A stretch of 64,000 nucleotides of DNA from Alphaproteobacteria bacterium MarineAlpha12_Bin1 (GCA_002937505.1 PTJY01000001.1:310001-374000), one strand, 5' to 3'. Numbered from the stretch's first letter, positions 19,574 through 29,782 are shown. Notes: a model not told the origin generated them from the letters alone. Made by a program: numbers and translations.

Positions 19574-20776
19574 ATGCCAACCAATAAAGAAAACAAGGGT
19601 TTACTACCCTCAGGCTTACACGACCTCCTTCCTCCAAATGCAGCCCTGGAGGACAGAACGATTCGTGCGCTCATAGACACTTTTAGATCGTTTGGTTATG
19701 ACCACGTAAAACCTCCTCTTATCGAATTCGAGAACACCTTAACCGCTTCAGAGAAGAACGGCGGTGGCACACTATCTGGGCAAATGTTCCGATTGATGGA
19801 CCCGACAAGCGAAAGAATGATGGGAGTCAGAGCTGACATCACTTTACAAGTAGCAAGAATTGCTGAAACACGACTTAAGCAAAAAGCCCGTCCCCTTCGG
19901 TTGTCATACGCTGGCGAGGTTTTAAGAGTGAAAGGAAGTCAACTAAGGCCCGAACGCATGTTTGCTCAAGCAGGAGTTGAATTGATCGGTTCAAATGATA
20001 TCTCTTCTGATGTTGAGATGGTCGTTTTAGCAAGTAATGCTCTTGCTGCTGCTGGCATCAGTGAACCGACTATAGACTTAAACTCTCCAGCCTTAGTTAC
20101 AAATATACTAGCAGATATCAAAATCGATCCGAATATAGTTAAACAGTTACGATCAGCACTAGATCATAAAGACTCTACCGAGGTTCATAAAGTAGTTCGT
20201 AAACACGAAACTACTTTAGGAAAAAAAGCTGATGTACTGAATGGCCTATTAGAAGCCATAGGCCCTGCTGAAGATGTTATTTTAAAATTACGACAGCTAG
20301 AATTGCCAGATTTGGCCGTAGTCGAATTGGATCGATTAGAATTAGTTGTTAATGGAGTTTTAGATGGAAGCATTAATCTATCCTTAACAATTGATCCCGT
20401 TGAATACAGGGGTTTCGAGTATCACACTGGCGTTAGTTTTACAATTTTTGCTGCTGGAGTTAGAGGAGAGTTAGGTAGAGGCGGCCGCTACATTACTTCT
20501 TCTGACGAGCCTGCTACTGGTTTTTCTTTATACCTAGACTCAATAATGAGGGCATTACCAGACGCACTCAACCCACAAAAACTTTATTTACCATTCGAAA
20601 TAGCAGCTGAAGTTTCCAAAGCGCTAAGATCTGACGGCTGGATCACTGTCACAGGTCTAACACCGATTACTAATATTGCAGCAGAGGCTAGAAGGTTGGA
20701 ATGCAGCCATTATTGGGTTGAGGGGAAAATATTGTCTTCGATTGACCAAACTGACATAAGTCCAAAGGAGGCATAA
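19574..20776 (+). CDS. hisZ: ATP phosphoribosyltransferase regulatory subunit
   Basis: 400 residues. HisZ is a catalytically inactive histidyl-tRNA synthetase paralogue that activates short-form HisG in histidine synthesis. Class II synthetase traces are seen in GLHDLLPP, the motif-2-like LRLSYAGEVLRVKG with QAGVELIG, and the late YHTGVSFTIFA and RGGRY. Length and degenerate catalytic motifs separate it from HisS. Its stop TAA abuts the purA ATG, so translation is probably coupled. hisG is not in the window. Confidence 0.92.
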   Translation: MPTNKENKGLLPSGLHDLLPPNAALEDRTIRALIDTFRSFGYDHVKPPLIEFENTLTASEKNGGGTLSGQMFRLMDPTSERMMGVRADITLQVARIAETRLKQKARPLRLSYAGEVLRVKGSQLRPERMFAQAGVELIGSNDISSDVEMVVLASNALAAAGISEPTIDLNSPALVTNILADIKIDPNIVKQLRSALDHKDSTEVHKVVRKHETTLGKKADVLNGLLEAIGPAEDVILKLRQLELPDLAVVELDRLELVVNGVLDGSINLSLTIDPVEYRGFEYHTGVSFTIFAAGVRGELGRGGRYITSSDEPATGFSLYLDSIMRALPDALNPQKLYLPFEIAAEVSKALRSDGWITVTGLTPITNIAAEARRLECSHYWVEGKILSSIDQTDISPKEA

Positions 20777-22069
20777 ATGGCCAATGTTGCTGTAGTGGGC
20801 TCCCAATGGGGCGACGAAGGAAAAGGAAAAATAGTAGATTGGCTATCTGAAAGAGCTGATATAGTTGTTAGGTTTCAGGGGGGGCACAATGCAGGCCATA
20901 CTCTTGTAATCGGAGATCGTACTTATAAGCTTAGCCTGCTACCCTCCGGTGTTGTTAGACCCAACAAAATAGGGGTTATTGGTAATGGTGTTGTTGTAGA
21001 TCCTTGGGCATTAATCAAAGAGATTGAGACCGTATCAAGTCAGGGAGTTTCTATCACACCAAATAATTTAAAAATAGCTGATAGCGTCCCTTTAATATTA
21101 CCTTTACATCAACAACTAGACAAAGCATTAGAAAAGGCTCGAGGTAACAGCAAAATCGGCACTACAGGACGTGGCATAGGCCCAGCCTATGAAGATAAGG
21201 TAGGAAGACGAGCAATACGTTTATGCGATCTGAAAGATAGAGAAACTCTAAATTCTCGATTAGAACAGCTTTTGTTCCACCACAATGCTTTACTAAGAGG
21301 ATTAGGGGCCGAAGAAACCAACCCAAAAGAAATACTTATTAGCCTAGAAAGCATTGCGTCTAAACTATTACAGTTTTCATGTCCAGTTTGGAGCTGGCTA
21401 GATGAAGCAAAAAAATCGGGAAAACGGATCCTATTTGAAGGTGCCCAAGGTACGATGCTAGACGTTGACCACGGCACATACCCATTTGTTACATCATCAA
21501 ATACAGTAGCTGGTCAAGCTGCTGCTGGATCAGGTGTAGGCCCAAGCTCTATAGGGTACATTCTTGGAATTACCAAGGCCTATACCACCCGTGTTGGTAG
21601 TGGCCCCTTCCCAAGTGAGCAAGATAATGAAATAGGAGAGCTACTAGGACAAAGAGGACATGAGTTTGGGACAGTAACAGGTCGCAAACGTCGGTGCGGT
21701 TGGTTTGACGCAGTTATGGTAAGGCAAGCCGTTACTATTGGAGGAATAGATGGCATAGCCTTAACCAAAGTTGACGTATTGGATGGTTTAGACAAAATAA
21801 ACATGTGCACAGGATACTTACTTAACGGCAATAGAATTAATTTCTTACCACCAAGTATAACAGAACAGAGTCAGGTTAAGCCCATTTATGAAACTTTTGA
21901 AGGGTGGAGCGAAAGCACAGTTGGCGCAAGAAGTTGGATGGATCTGCCAGCAACGGCAATCAAATACGTGCGTCGCATAGAAGAACTAATTGGCGCCCCA
22001 GTTGCTCTGCTATCAACTAGTCCAGAACGACAGGACACTATACTAGTTAAAGACCCATTTAGCGATTAA
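20777..22069 (+). CDS. purA: Adenylosuccinate synthetase
   Basis: 430 residues, the usual size. It joins IMP and aspartate using GTP on the way to AMP. The P-loop-like [16 protein letters not shown] is at the N-terminus, with [27 protein letters not shown] and the IMP/GTP loops ([11 protein letters not shown] and [16 protein letters not shown]). The hisZ-purA arrangement with zero-base spacing is common in Alphaproteobacteria. It converges with rpoH. Confidence 0.98.
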   Translation: MANVAVVGSQWGDEGKGKIVDWLSERADIVVRFQGGHNAGHTLVIGDRTYKLSLLPSGVVRPNKIGVIGNGVVVDPWALIKEIETVSSQGVSITPNNLKIADSVPLILPLHQQLDKALEKARGNSKIGTTGRGIGPAYEDKVGRRAIRLCDLKDRETLNSRLEQLLFHHNALLRGLGAEETNPKEILISLESIASKLLQFSCPVWSWLDEAKKSGKRILFEGAQGTMLDVDHGTYPFVTSSNTVAGQAAAGSGVGPSSIGYILGITKAYTTRVGSGPFPSEQDNEIGELLGQRGHEFGTVTGRKRRCGWFDAVMVRQAVTIGGIDGIALTKVDVLDGLDKINMCTGYLLNGNRINFLPPSITEQSQVKPIYETFEGWSESTVGARSWMDLPATAIKYVRRIEELIGAPVALLSTSPERQDTILVKDPFSD

Positions 22070-22092
22070 GTAACCTGTTAAGAGAGAATGTT

Positions 22093-22983
22093 TTAGGAGA
22101 GAGCTGCGTTCTGCTCACTAACCTGATCATGAATGGTTTTTTGCAATTTCTCAAATGCTCTTACTTCAATTTGTCTAACACGCTCTCGGCTAATACCATA
22201 TGTTTTTGATAATTCTTCTAAGGTAAGAGGATTCTCCTTAAGCCTTCTTTCCGTTAAAATGTGCTGTTCCCGATCATTTAAACCTGACATAGCCGTGCTA
22301 AGCATTTCTCGACGCTTCTCTAGCTCGTCTTCTTCTGCAATCAATATTTCTTGAGAATCTGACTCATCAACTAGCCAGTCCATCCACTCACCCTCACCGT
22401 CACCATCTGTTCTAACAGAAGCGTTAAGAGAGGCATCTGGACCCGCAAGCCGACGATTCATTGAGACTACATCCGCCTCAGCAACATTGAGTTCAGTAGC
22501 AATTTTTTCAACATTTTCTGGCGAAAGGTCACCCTCATCCAGCGCCTTTAATTTTCCCTTCATCCTTCTAAGGTTAAAAAACAATTTTTTTTGAGCCGCT
22601 GTAGTGCCCATTTTAACCAAGCTCCATGAATGAAGAATATATTCCTGCATAGAAGCCCTTATCCACCACATTGCATAAGTAGCTAAACGAAAACCTTTGT
22701 CAGGATCAAACTTTTTAACTGCCTGCATTAACCCTATGTTTCCTTCAGAAATCATCTCTGCTAATGGAAGTCCATAACCACGATAGCCCATAGCGATTTT
22801 AGCAACTAGCCGAAGATGACTAGTAACCAATTTGTGAGCAGCATCAACATCTTCATGCTCGATCCACCTTTTTGCTAGCATAAATTCTTCATCATGAGAA
22901 AGCATCGGAAATTTGCGGATCTCATTCAAGTACCTCGAGAGATTACCCTCGGGCGTCAAACTAGGAAGGTTAGGTGTTGCCAT
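22093..22983 (-). CDS. rpoH: Heat-shock sigma factor RpoH (sigma-32 type)
   Basis: 296 residues. The sigma-70 family regions are in order: 1.2/2.1 (LSRYLNEIRKFPML), 2.3/2.4 (GFRLATYAMWWIRASMQEYIL), the RpoH box (QKKLFFNLR) that separates RpoH from RpoD and RpoS, and a region 4 helix-turn-helix (YGISRERVRQIE). It directs transcription of chaperone and protease genes. ftsH in this window is a probable target (see the promoter before it). rluD lies upstream on the same strand. Confidence 0.97.
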   Translation of the reverse strand: MATPNLPSLTPEGNLSRYLNEIRKFPMLSHDEEFMLAKRWIEHEDVDAAHKLVTSHLRLVAKIAMGYRGYGLPLAEMISEGNIGLMQAVKKFDPDKGFRLATYAMWWIRASMQEYILHSWSLVKMGTTAAQKKLFFNLRRMKGKLKALDEGDLSPENVEKIATELNVAEADVVSMNRRLAGPDASLNASVRTDGDGEGEWMDWLVDESDSQEILIAEEDELEKRREMLSTAMSGLNDREQHILTERRLKENPLTLEELSKTYGISRERVRQIEVRAFEKLQKTIHDQVSEQNAALS

Positions 22984-23128
22984 CTTGTATTATCCCAACA
23001 TATGTGGACTGAACCATATACACAGTTTTCTTTAAATATTACAAAAAAAACTAATTAAAACCTGTCAGAAACAGTTTATCCGACCCTGTGGCTAACCATA
23101 TAGAGACTTTTTTGTAAGATTCAAGGCT

Positions 23129-24169
23129 CTAAAACGATTCTAAACTATTTATTAAGTTTTCCATGTCATTTGGTAATTTTGTTTCAAAATATAGGTTTTT
23201 ATTGATTCTAGGGTGTTTGAAACCAAGTTGAAATGCATGCAAGGCTTGACGATTAAAGTTTTTTAGAAGAGGCAAACTCTCTGCTTTTTTCTTAAAATCA
23301 ATATTGTTATATTTTGCTTTTAGAAAGGATTTTTTAGCGCCAATATATAAAGGGTCTCCAATTATAGGATTACCTATATAATTTAAATGCACGCGTATTT
23401 GGTGCGTACGACCGGTAAATAGTTTGCAAGTCAAAACACTAGCAAAAGGGGGAACTGAAGATCCTAAAATTCTTTCCATTTTATATGTAGTGATAGCAGT
23501 TTTGCCATTACGGTTTACAACAGCCATTTTTTTTCGATTGTTAGGGCTCCTTCCTATAAGTGTTTTTATTTCATTAGTCGCATTTTTTGGTGAACCAAAG
23601 ACAATAGCTCTATATGCACGCTCGACCGATCGATCGCTAAATTGTTTTGAAAGGGACTCATGAGCCAGTGAGGTTTTAGCCACAACCATAGCGCCACTGG
23701 TATCTTTATCTAGCCTATGAACGATTCCCGGACGAGTAACACCCCCTATGCCTTTTAAGCTTTCTCCACAATGAGAAATAAGTGCATTTACCAGAGTCCG
23801 ATCTGGATTTCCTGGCGCAGGGTGAACCACTAATCCAGCAGGCTTATCAACAACAATAAGATCTTCATCCTCAAACAAAATATTTAAAGGTATATTCTGA
23901 CCTTCAGGGATAGCGGATCGAGCAACAGGAATAGTAAAATTAAAAGTATCTCCTTTAGACACTCGAAATGAAGGTTGTTTAAGAATTTTTCCATTTTGAG
24001 TTAAGTTTCCTTCTAGAATAAGCGCTTTAAGACGTGAACGTGACATGCCATCGATTAACCCAGCCAAGGTCATATCTAGCCGCTGACCAGACTCAGCCTG
24101 AGTGACATCTATATTAATCACTTTACCTTCGAGAGCTTCTAGAGAGATTTTCTTGCGTTTATTGTCCAC
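23129..24169 (-). CDS. Large-subunit pseudouridine synthase, RluD family
   Basis: 346 residues from a GTG start. The S4 RNA-binding domain (QRLDMTLAGLIDGMSRSRLK) is followed by the RluA/RluD catalytic domain with the active-site Asp 154 in HRLDKDTSG. It should make pseudouridines in 23S rRNA, most likely the helix 69 set; specificity among RluA, RluC and RluD is inferred from the S4 domain and its position next to rpoH. The start lies only 11 bases from a divergent frame, so the start of one or both genes may be further inside. Confidence 0.93.
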   Translation of the reverse strand: MDNKRKKISLEALEGKVINIDVTQAESGQRLDMTLAGLIDGMSRSRLKALILEGNLTQNGKILKQPSFRVSKGDTFNFTIPVARSAIPEGQNIPLNILFEDEDLIVVDKPAGLVVHPAPGNPDRTLVNALISHCGESLKGIGGVTRPGIVHRLDKDTSGAMVVAKTSLAHESLSKQFSDRSVERAYRAIVFGSPKNATNEIKTLIGRSPNNRKKMAVVNRNGKTAITTYKMERILGSSVPPFASVLTCKLFTGRTHQIRVHLNYIGNPIIGDPLYIGAKKSFLKAKYNNIDFKKKAESLPLLKNFNRQALHAFQLGFKHPRINKNLYFETKLPNDMENLINSLESF

Positions 24170-24180
24170 GGCTTTAGACT

Positions 24181-24507
24181 ATGATGACTATACATGCAGG
24201 GAGTACGCTAAAAGTGAAGTTTATTAAAGGTCTAGTTATATTCATGTCGGTACTTATTTTTCTCGGTTTGATTGCCTTGGTATGGACCATTTTCAACTTA
24301 AATAAATCTACTAATAACATAAACAATTCAACACCTCCTGAAAAGATATCGCTCGGTATGCCTGACTCTTGTGAAATAACTGAAATGAAATTGAATACAA
24401 AATTTTTGACTGTAAGAACTGATTCATCCAACAAATCAATTGAGTGTGATCAGATCTATATAATAAATTTATCAAAAGGTCAGGTAATTAGAACGGTAGG
24501 TCGTTAA
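24181..24507 (+). CDS. Small single-span membrane protein (DUF6476-like)
   Basis: 108 residues from the first ATG. One strong membrane helix (about residues 14-36, IKGLVIFMSVLIFLGLIALVW) is followed by a polar linker and a small extracytoplasmic domain. Small one-span proteins divergent from rluD occur in many Alphaproteobacteria (DUF6476); the match is from position and layout, not a search. A GTG at 24214 with AGGGAG ten bases upstream is a good alternative start and would give rluD a normal promoter region. Its stop abuts the ATG of the next gene. Confidence 0.65.
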   Translation: MMTIHAGSTLKVKFIKGLVIFMSVLIFLGLIALVWTIFNLNKSTNNINNSTPPEKISLGMPDSCEITEMKLNTKFLTVRTDSSNKSIECDQIYIINLSKGQVIRTVGR

Positions 24508-25554
24508 ATGGCAGTCAATCTTACTAGTGATAACGTTAGTGGCGCTTCTCCTTCAATTTTGGAGGCGTTAGTTTCAGCTGGAACTGAAGTGGCAATGCCA
24601 TATGGCAATGATAAATGGACTATAGGGGTCGAAAAAAAACTGAGCCAAATATTTGAGACCGAGCTTGTAACAATTCCCGTATCAACGGGCACTGCTTCAA
24701 ACGCTTTGGCTTTAAGCGCACTAACACCGCCGTATGGTGCCATTTATTGTCATTCATCTAGTCACGCTTATAAAGATGAATGCGGTGCTCCCGAATTTTA
24801 TAGCGGAGGAGCAAAAATGATTCCGCTTGAGGGTAAAAATGGAAAAATTTCAGAAGTCGATTTAAAAGAAAAACTAAAAAATTCACGACCCAATGGTGTA
24901 CATAATGTATTACCTGCCGCATTAACATTATCTCAAGCAACCGAGTTTGGGACTATTTATAGCACCGAAGAAATTCAAGCCTTAACGAAAACTGCCCACG
25001 AACACTCGATGATGGTCCATATGGATGGAGCACGGTTTGCAAACTCACTGGTTCAACAGAATATAAGCCCAGCAGATGCAACGTGGAAAAGCGGGATAGA
25101 CGTACTAAGTTTAGGTGCCACTAAAAATGGTGCATTAGCTGCAGAGGTAATAATATTTTTTAAAACTGAGCTTGCTAATAAAATTCCTGAAACTCATAAA
25201 CGTGGCGGTCATTTGCTTTCAAAGATGCGTTTTATTACTTGCCAGCTCGACGCCTACCTAACAAATGACTTATGGAAAACAAACGCATCAAATGCGAACA
25301 ATGCGGCCAAGGCTTTGGCTGAAGGTTTAAATACCTTTAACTTCGCAACTCTAAAATATCCAGTGGAGGCAAATGAAATTTTTGTATCTCTTCCTGAATA
25401 CATAATTAATAAACTGGAGAAAGATGGATTTGGATTTTATAGAATCGGAAACGAAGGAGTAATTCGTCTAGTTACCTCCTTTAACACTGATGTGTCCGAT
25501 GTAGATACTTTCTTATCCGCAATTAACCATCATTCTAAACATCTTAAAGAATAA
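24508..25554 (+). CDS. Low-specificity threonine aldolase (beta-eliminating lyase family)
   Basis: 348 residues, PLP fold type I. HMDGARFANS holds the cofactor Asp/Arg pair, the PLP lysine is in SLGATKNG, and an early SDNVSGASP motif matches the LtaE family. It would split threonine or allo-threonine to glycine and acetaldehyde, and glycine is a HemA substrate. The ATG follows the preceding TAA directly, so it is probably co-translated with the small membrane protein. Confidence 0.9.
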   Translation: MAVNLTSDNVSGASPSILEALVSAGTEVAMPYGNDKWTIGVEKKLSQIFETELVTIPVSTGTASNALALSALTPPYGAIYCHSSSHAYKDECGAPEFYSGGAKMIPLEGKNGKISEVDLKEKLKNSRPNGVHNVLPAALTLSQATEFGTIYSTEEIQALTKTAHEHSMMVHMDGARFANSLVQQNISPADATWKSGIDVLSLGATKNGALAAEVIIFFKTELANKIPETHKRGGHLLSKMRFITCQLDAYLTNDLWKTNASNANNAAKALAEGLNTFNFATLKYPVEANEIFVSLPEYIINKLEKDGFGFYRIGNEGVIRLVTSFNTDVSDVDTFLSAINHHSKHLKE

Positions 25555-25620
25555 TTGGTAAATTGGTGCTATTTATTTATCTATGCTTTGTAAAATTTAA
25601 CTTAGATCGAAAGGTTCCGC

Positions 25621-25649
25621 TTGAATTGCTAGACCAGTTTCGATATTGA
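25621..25649 (+). promoter_or_regulatory. Candidate promoter of tRNA-Glu
   Basis: TTGAAT (25621-25626) and TATTGA (25644-25649) are separated by exactly 17 bases. The start point would be about 10 bases before the mature tRNA. Spacing and position are good; the boxes are moderate matches. Confidence 0.5.
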
Positions 25650-25667
25650 ATCATCTGTGCTGAAAGA

Positions 25668-25743
25668 GTCCCCTTCGTCTAGTGGCCTAGGACAACGGCC
25701 TCTCACGCCGTAAACACGGGTTCGAGTCCCGTAGGGGACGCCA
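25668..25743 (+). tRNA. tRNA-Glu (anticodon CUC)
   Basis: A complete 76-base cloverleaf. The acceptor stem is GTCCCCT/AGGGGAC with discriminator G and an encoded CCA. The anticodon stem ACGGC/GCCGT encloses the loop CTCTCAC, giving anticodon CTC, which reads GAG. The T arm is ACGGG-TTCGAGT-CCCGT. No integrase or repeat is seen near its 3' end. Confidence 0.97.
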
Positions 25744-25786
25744 ATTTTCAGCTAAGAACTGCAACCAACAGCAGGGGGGACGAAAC

Positions 25787-26677
25787 GTGTCCTTTAGCCT
25801 ACACCCTATAACGCCGGACTTTGCAGCTGAGATAGGAGATATTGATCTCAGAAAACCTCTTTCTGAGGTGGAATTCAAATCTCTAGAGAACGCTTTTAAC
25901 ACCTACTCTGTTTTAGTTTTTCCTGATCAAACGCTTTCTGAAAAACATCAGATGAAGTTTAGTTCTCTGTTTGGTCCATTAGAAACATCAATACAGAAGT
26001 TTCGAAAAGGAGTTAAATTACGTTTAGGGCCAAAATTTGCAGATGTTTCTAATCTCGGCCCAGACAATGAAATATTAGGAGAGCATAGCGAACGACGCTT
26101 GTTTAATTCAGGAAACCAATTGTGGCATACCGATAGTTCTTTTATGGAAATACCTGCTAAGTGTTCTTTGCTTTATGCAAAATCGATTCCCCCAGTGGGG
26201 GGACAGACGGAGTTCGTTGACCTGCGAGCAGCGTATGATGCTTTGCCAAAAAAGACTAAGGACAATATAAAAGGCCTCGTTGCAGAACACTCTATTAGAG
26301 AATCAAGAATAAAAATAGGTTATAAGGAATTTACATCTGATGAGGTCTCGAGCATGCCTCCAGTTCCTCAAGTTTTAGTGAGGACTCATGAAGGATCTGG
26401 ACGTAGAACACTTTATTTGGCTTCGCACGCAGCCCGAATTATTGGATTATCAGATGAAGAAGGTAAAGCATTATTAGCAGAATTAATCGGGCATTCCACA
26501 CAAAGGCGGTTTGTATATACTCATAGGTGGCGTGCAAAGGACCTAGTTATGTGGGATAACCGGAACACTATGCACAGAGGAAAACCTTTTGAAGATTTAA
26601 GATACAAGAGGGATATGCGACGAACTACCGTTAGAGACGTTTCCTCCACCTGTGAACAAGAGGGCATACATCCCTAA
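25787..26677 (+). CDS. TauD/TfdA-family Fe(II)/2-oxoglutarate dioxygenase
   Basis: 296 residues from a GTG preceded by a very strong AGGGGGG. The facial-triad start HTD is at 114-116; the distal His is in NTMHRGKPF and the 2-oxoglutarate Arg in RRTTVRD. This is the layout of taurine, alkylsulfonate and 2,4-D dioxygenases. Substrate unknown; no sulfonate transporter is adjacent, so taurine use is not claimed. It lies 43 bases after tRNA-Glu. Confidence 0.9.
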   Translation: MSFSLHPITPDFAAEIGDIDLRKPLSEVEFKSLENAFNTYSVLVFPDQTLSEKHQMKFSSLFGPLETSIQKFRKGVKLRLGPKFADVSNLGPDNEILGEHSERRLFNSGNQLWHTDSSFMEIPAKCSLLYAKSIPPVGGQTEFVDLRAAYDALPKKTKDNIKGLVAEHSIRESRIKIGYKEFTSDEVSSMPPVPQVLVRTHEGSGRRTLYLASHAARIIGLSDEEGKALLAELIGHSTQRRFVYTHRWRAKDLVMWDNRNTMHRGKPFEDLRYKRDMRRTTVRDVSSTCEQEGIHP

Positions 26678-26848
26678 ATTCATTTTAGTAAAGTTAATCT
26701 ACGGGCGTGATCACTAAATAGTCGAATTTATGTTGCAGCTGAGCGCTTTTATTAATTACCAGAAAGTTTTGACAAAATCTTTTTATTCTTCTCTGCAAAG
26801 ATTATTGACTAAATAGAAATTTTATTTTTACGGAATTAGTTTAATGAT

Positions 26849-28090
26849 ATGGAACATGCTTTATTAGATCTATCAGCTTTACTCCTGACTTTAGCCGCCA
26901 TATTTGGCTATATTAATCATATTTGGCTCAAGCTTCCGCATACTATAGGAATCTTGGTTATCACACTGTTGTTTTCTTTGTCTGTGATAGCAATTGACCT
27001 TATGGTCCCTTCATTAAGTTTAGGTGGGATAGTCTCCGGAATAAAATACAATATTAACTTCTCCAATACTTTAATGACGGGACTATTAAGTTTTTTACTT
27101 TTTGCCGGAGCTCTACATGTGGATTTGGAATATTTAGCAAAACAAAAATGGACTATTGGTACGATGGCTAGTGTAGGTGTTATTTTATCCACCTTAATTA
27201 TTGGCTATTCTACTTACTTACTTTTCAACTTTTTGGAAATTCAGGTTCCGCTAGAATACTGCCTTGTGTTTGGGGCCTTAATATCCCCTACTGATCCTAT
27301 TGCTGTTCTCGGAATTATGAAAACTGTAGACGCACCTAAATCACTCGAAGCAAAAATCTCCGGTGAAAGCTTGTTTAATGATGGCGTCGGAATTGTTGTT
27401 TTCACAATACTTGCTGCAATTGCTATCTCTAGCGGAAATGAGACTTCATTATCAATGACAAGTATAATTAATTTATTCGTGAGAGAGGCTATCGGTGGGA
27501 TCATACTTGGTTTGGTTACTGGCTTCATTTCATATCGAGCAATAAAATTGATAAATGAATATAATCTTGAGATACTCATTACCCTTGCTCTCGTAACGCT
27601 AACTTATTCTATAGCGCTTAACCTCCATGTATCAGGACCTATAGCCGTTGTTGTGGCCGGTATAATGATAGGCAACCAAGGCAAGAAATTTGCTATGAGT
27701 AAAACCACGAGTGACCATCTCTTTAAATTTTGGTCACTAATCGACGAGGTTCTAAATTCTGTTTTATTTTTGATGATTGGATTCGAACTAATAGGCATAT
27801 CATTTACAAAACCAATTTTATTAGCGGTGATTTTCTCAATTCCTATTATGTTAATAGCGCGATTAACCTCAATATCGATACCTATACTAGTTTTCTCTCA
27901 ACCACGTAATTTTATCCCTTTACTCACCTGGGGAGGCCTTAGAGGCGGTATTTCAGTGGCCTTGGCTCTTTCACTTCCAGACTCCCCTGAAAAGAACTTC
28001 ATACTTGCTATGACATATGGTGTAGTTATTTTCTCAATTATTTTTCAGGGATTAACTTTTCGACCACTTTTACGACAAATAATCAAATAA
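26849..28090 (+). CDS. Na+/H+ antiporter, CPA1 (NhaP) family
   Basis: 413 residues with about 12 hydrophobic segments along the whole chain. The CPA1 marks SPTDPIAVLGI and ESLFNDGVGIVVF carry the ion-binding Asp residues, and a later GGLRGGISVALALSLP matches the conserved late helix. It would exchange cytoplasmic Na+ (or K+) for protons, consistent with a marine habitat. It lacks a long cytoplasmic tail. It stands alone. Confidence 0.92.
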   Translation: MEHALLDLSALLLTLAAIFGYINHIWLKLPHTIGILVITLLFSLSVIAIDLMVPSLSLGGIVSGIKYNINFSNTLMTGLLSFLLFAGALHVDLEYLAKQKWTIGTMASVGVILSTLIIGYSTYLLFNFLEIQVPLEYCLVFGALISPTDPIAVLGIMKTVDAPKSLEAKISGESLFNDGVGIVVFTILAAIAISSGNETSLSMTSIINLFVREAIGGIILGLVTGFISYRAIKLINEYNLEILITLALVTLTYSIALNLHVSGPIAVVVAGIMIGNQGKKFAMSKTTSDHLFKFWSLIDEVLNSVLFLMIGFELIGISFTKPILLAVIFSIPIMLIARLTSISIPILVFSQPRNFIPLLTWGGLRGGISVALALSLPDSPEKNFILAMTYGVVIFSIIFQGLTFRPLLRQIIK

Positions 28091-28152
28091 TCAGCACTAA
28101 AAAACGTTTGAATATAAATTATTTTATTTAAAAACTTAAAAGAGACGTCTCC

Positions 28153-29253
28153 ATGGAAATTTCAAAAATAGAAATATTAGCCGCTGATCTTCCACTAATC
28201 CGACCTATAAAAATGTCTGGAGTTGAAATTGGAGTTTCACAAAATGTTTTTGTCCGGATAGAAACAAATAATGGTTTAACTGGATGGGGTGAAGCTTCAT
28301 CTTCTCCTGAAATGACTGGAGAAACAGTGGAGAGTATGGTCTCTGTTATCAAATATCTCGTCCCTTTTTTAGTAGGAAGAGATCCATCTGCCTTTAGTGA
28401 AAATCTTCTGGAAATGGACCGAAGAGTTTACGGAAATTCTAGCGCTAAAACTGTGATAGAAATGGCATGCTATGACATTACAGGAAAGTACTTCGAAAAA
28501 TCAGTCGCAGAGTTATTGGGTGGCACTAAAAATTATAGAATGCCCGTAGTACAGATGTTAGCGACTGGTAATTTAAATAATGATGTAGATGAAGCTCTAC
28601 ATAAAGCAGATCTCGGTTTTTCTGCAATGAAAATAAAGGTCGGCGGAAAACCACTTTCTGATGACATAAAACGCACACAAACAATTGGTAAAGAGTTAGA
28701 TGGGAAAGTCCAACTTTCCGCAGATGCCAATCAGGGATGGGATCTGGCAGACGGTATTATATTTGCTGAAGAGGCAAGCGAATTTCTTGATTTTTTAGAA
28801 CAACCAGTAATCGGACATGATATAGAAGGCATGTCTGAAATTGCTAAAATCTCAAGTTGTAAAATAAGTGCAGATGAAGGCTTACACAGCTTGGATGACA
28901 TTAAAACACATCATACCGCTAGAGCGGCTCAGGGTGGCAGTTTAAAAACAATTAAACTAGGAGGAATTACTAAGGCATTTCAGGCAATAGAACTTTTCAA
29001 AAAACTGGGCATGAGTGTTAATCTTGCTGGAAAAACAGCTGAAACTAGCATTGCAAGCGCGGCGGTCTTGCATATAGCAGCTGCGGCACCAGATCTTTCT
29101 TGGGGAGTCAGTCCTACTGCACCCTATCTTAGCACAGATGTAGTTAGGAACCCTATTAAGGTATATGAAGGTCACGCTGATCCTCCAGAAGGATGGGGCT
29201 TAGGCATCGAGGTCGATGAGGACAAACTATCAGAATTAACGCGGACAATTTAG
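28153..29253 (+). CDS. Enolase-superfamily racemase/cycloisomerase (MR/MLE family)
   Basis: 366 residues. The N-terminal capping domain contains GLTGWGEASSSPE; the barrel has the general base in MKIKVGG (KxK), metal ligands in SADANQGW, EQPV and DEGLHS, and the second base lysine in KTIKLGG. KxK plus a later lysine is the muconate-lactonizing/dipeptide-epimerase/racemase subgroup. Substrate cannot be read. A CoA-thioesterase-like gene follows 22 bases downstream and may act in the same pathway. Confidence 0.88.
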   Translation: MEISKIEILAADLPLIRPIKMSGVEIGVSQNVFVRIETNNGLTGWGEASSSPEMTGETVESMVSVIKYLVPFLVGRDPSAFSENLLEMDRRVYGNSSAKTVIEMACYDITGKYFEKSVAELLGGTKNYRMPVVQMLATGNLNNDVDEALHKADLGFSAMKIKVGGKPLSDDIKRTQTIGKELDGKVQLSADANQGWDLADGIIFAEEASEFLDFLEQPVIGHDIEGMSEIAKISSCKISADEGLHSLDDIKTHHTARAAQGGSLKTIKLGGITKAFQAIELFKKLGMSVNLAGKTAETSIASAAVLHIAAAAPDLSWGVSPTAPYLSTDVVRNPIKVYEGHADPPEGWGLGIEVDEDKLSELTRTI

Positions 29254-29275
29254 TAATATCTTAGGAACATTAATA

Positions 29276-29782
29276 ATGAAAGAGAGTGTTAAAGAAAGTT
29301 CTAAAACTGAGGAAAGCCCCTTAGAGCTTCACAGAGAGTTCGTTAATGAAGAGTGGATTGATTATAATGGACACATGAATTTAGCTTATTATGTTTTAGC
29401 TTTTGATCATGCAACAGATGCTTTCTTCGACCACCTGGGGCTTGGAATTGATTATCTAAAAAGTAATAATTGTTCTACTTTCACCCTTGAAGCTCACATA
29501 ACATATGACAGGGAATTGATAGCAAATGATCCAATGCGTTTTGAGACTCAACTCCTGAATCATGATTCCAAACGAATTCACTACATACACATGATGTACC
29601 ATGGGGAAAAAGGCTATTTAGCTTCAACAAATGAACTGATAAGTTTGCACGTAAACATGACTAAACGTAGATCAGCCCCATTACCAAACTCAGTGACTAA
29701 AAAACTAGAAACAATAATGAAATCACATAAACTGCTCCCTCGTCCGAAACAAACAGGTCAGGTGATATCTCTTGCCAGGTAA
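29276..29782 (+). CDS. Hotdog-fold acyl-CoA thioesterase
   Basis: 168 residues. The motif WIDYNGHMNLAYY, with Asp and His at the hotdog active-site helix, is that of the 4HBT family and is close to what I recall of betainyl-CoA thioesterases in carnitine degradation. The substrate is therefore a short or quaternary-amine acyl-CoA by analogy only. Co-directional with the enolase-superfamily gene. Its last 11 bases overlap the start of the SprT-like gene. Confidence 0.82.
   Translation: MKESVKESSKTEESPLELHREFVNEEWIDYNGHMNLAYYVLAFDHATDAFFDHLGLGIDYLKSNNCSTFTLEAHITYDRELIANDPMRFETQLLNHDSKRIHYIHMMYHGEKGYLASTNELISLHVNMTKRRSAPLPNSVTKKLETIMKSHKLLPRPKQTGQVISLAR

Noticed and set aside
25668-25743. tRNA-Glu as an integration site for the genes that follow
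   Set aside because: No integrase, no repeat of the tRNA 3' end further along the window that I could find, and the downstream gene is an ordinary enzyme with its own ribosome-binding site.
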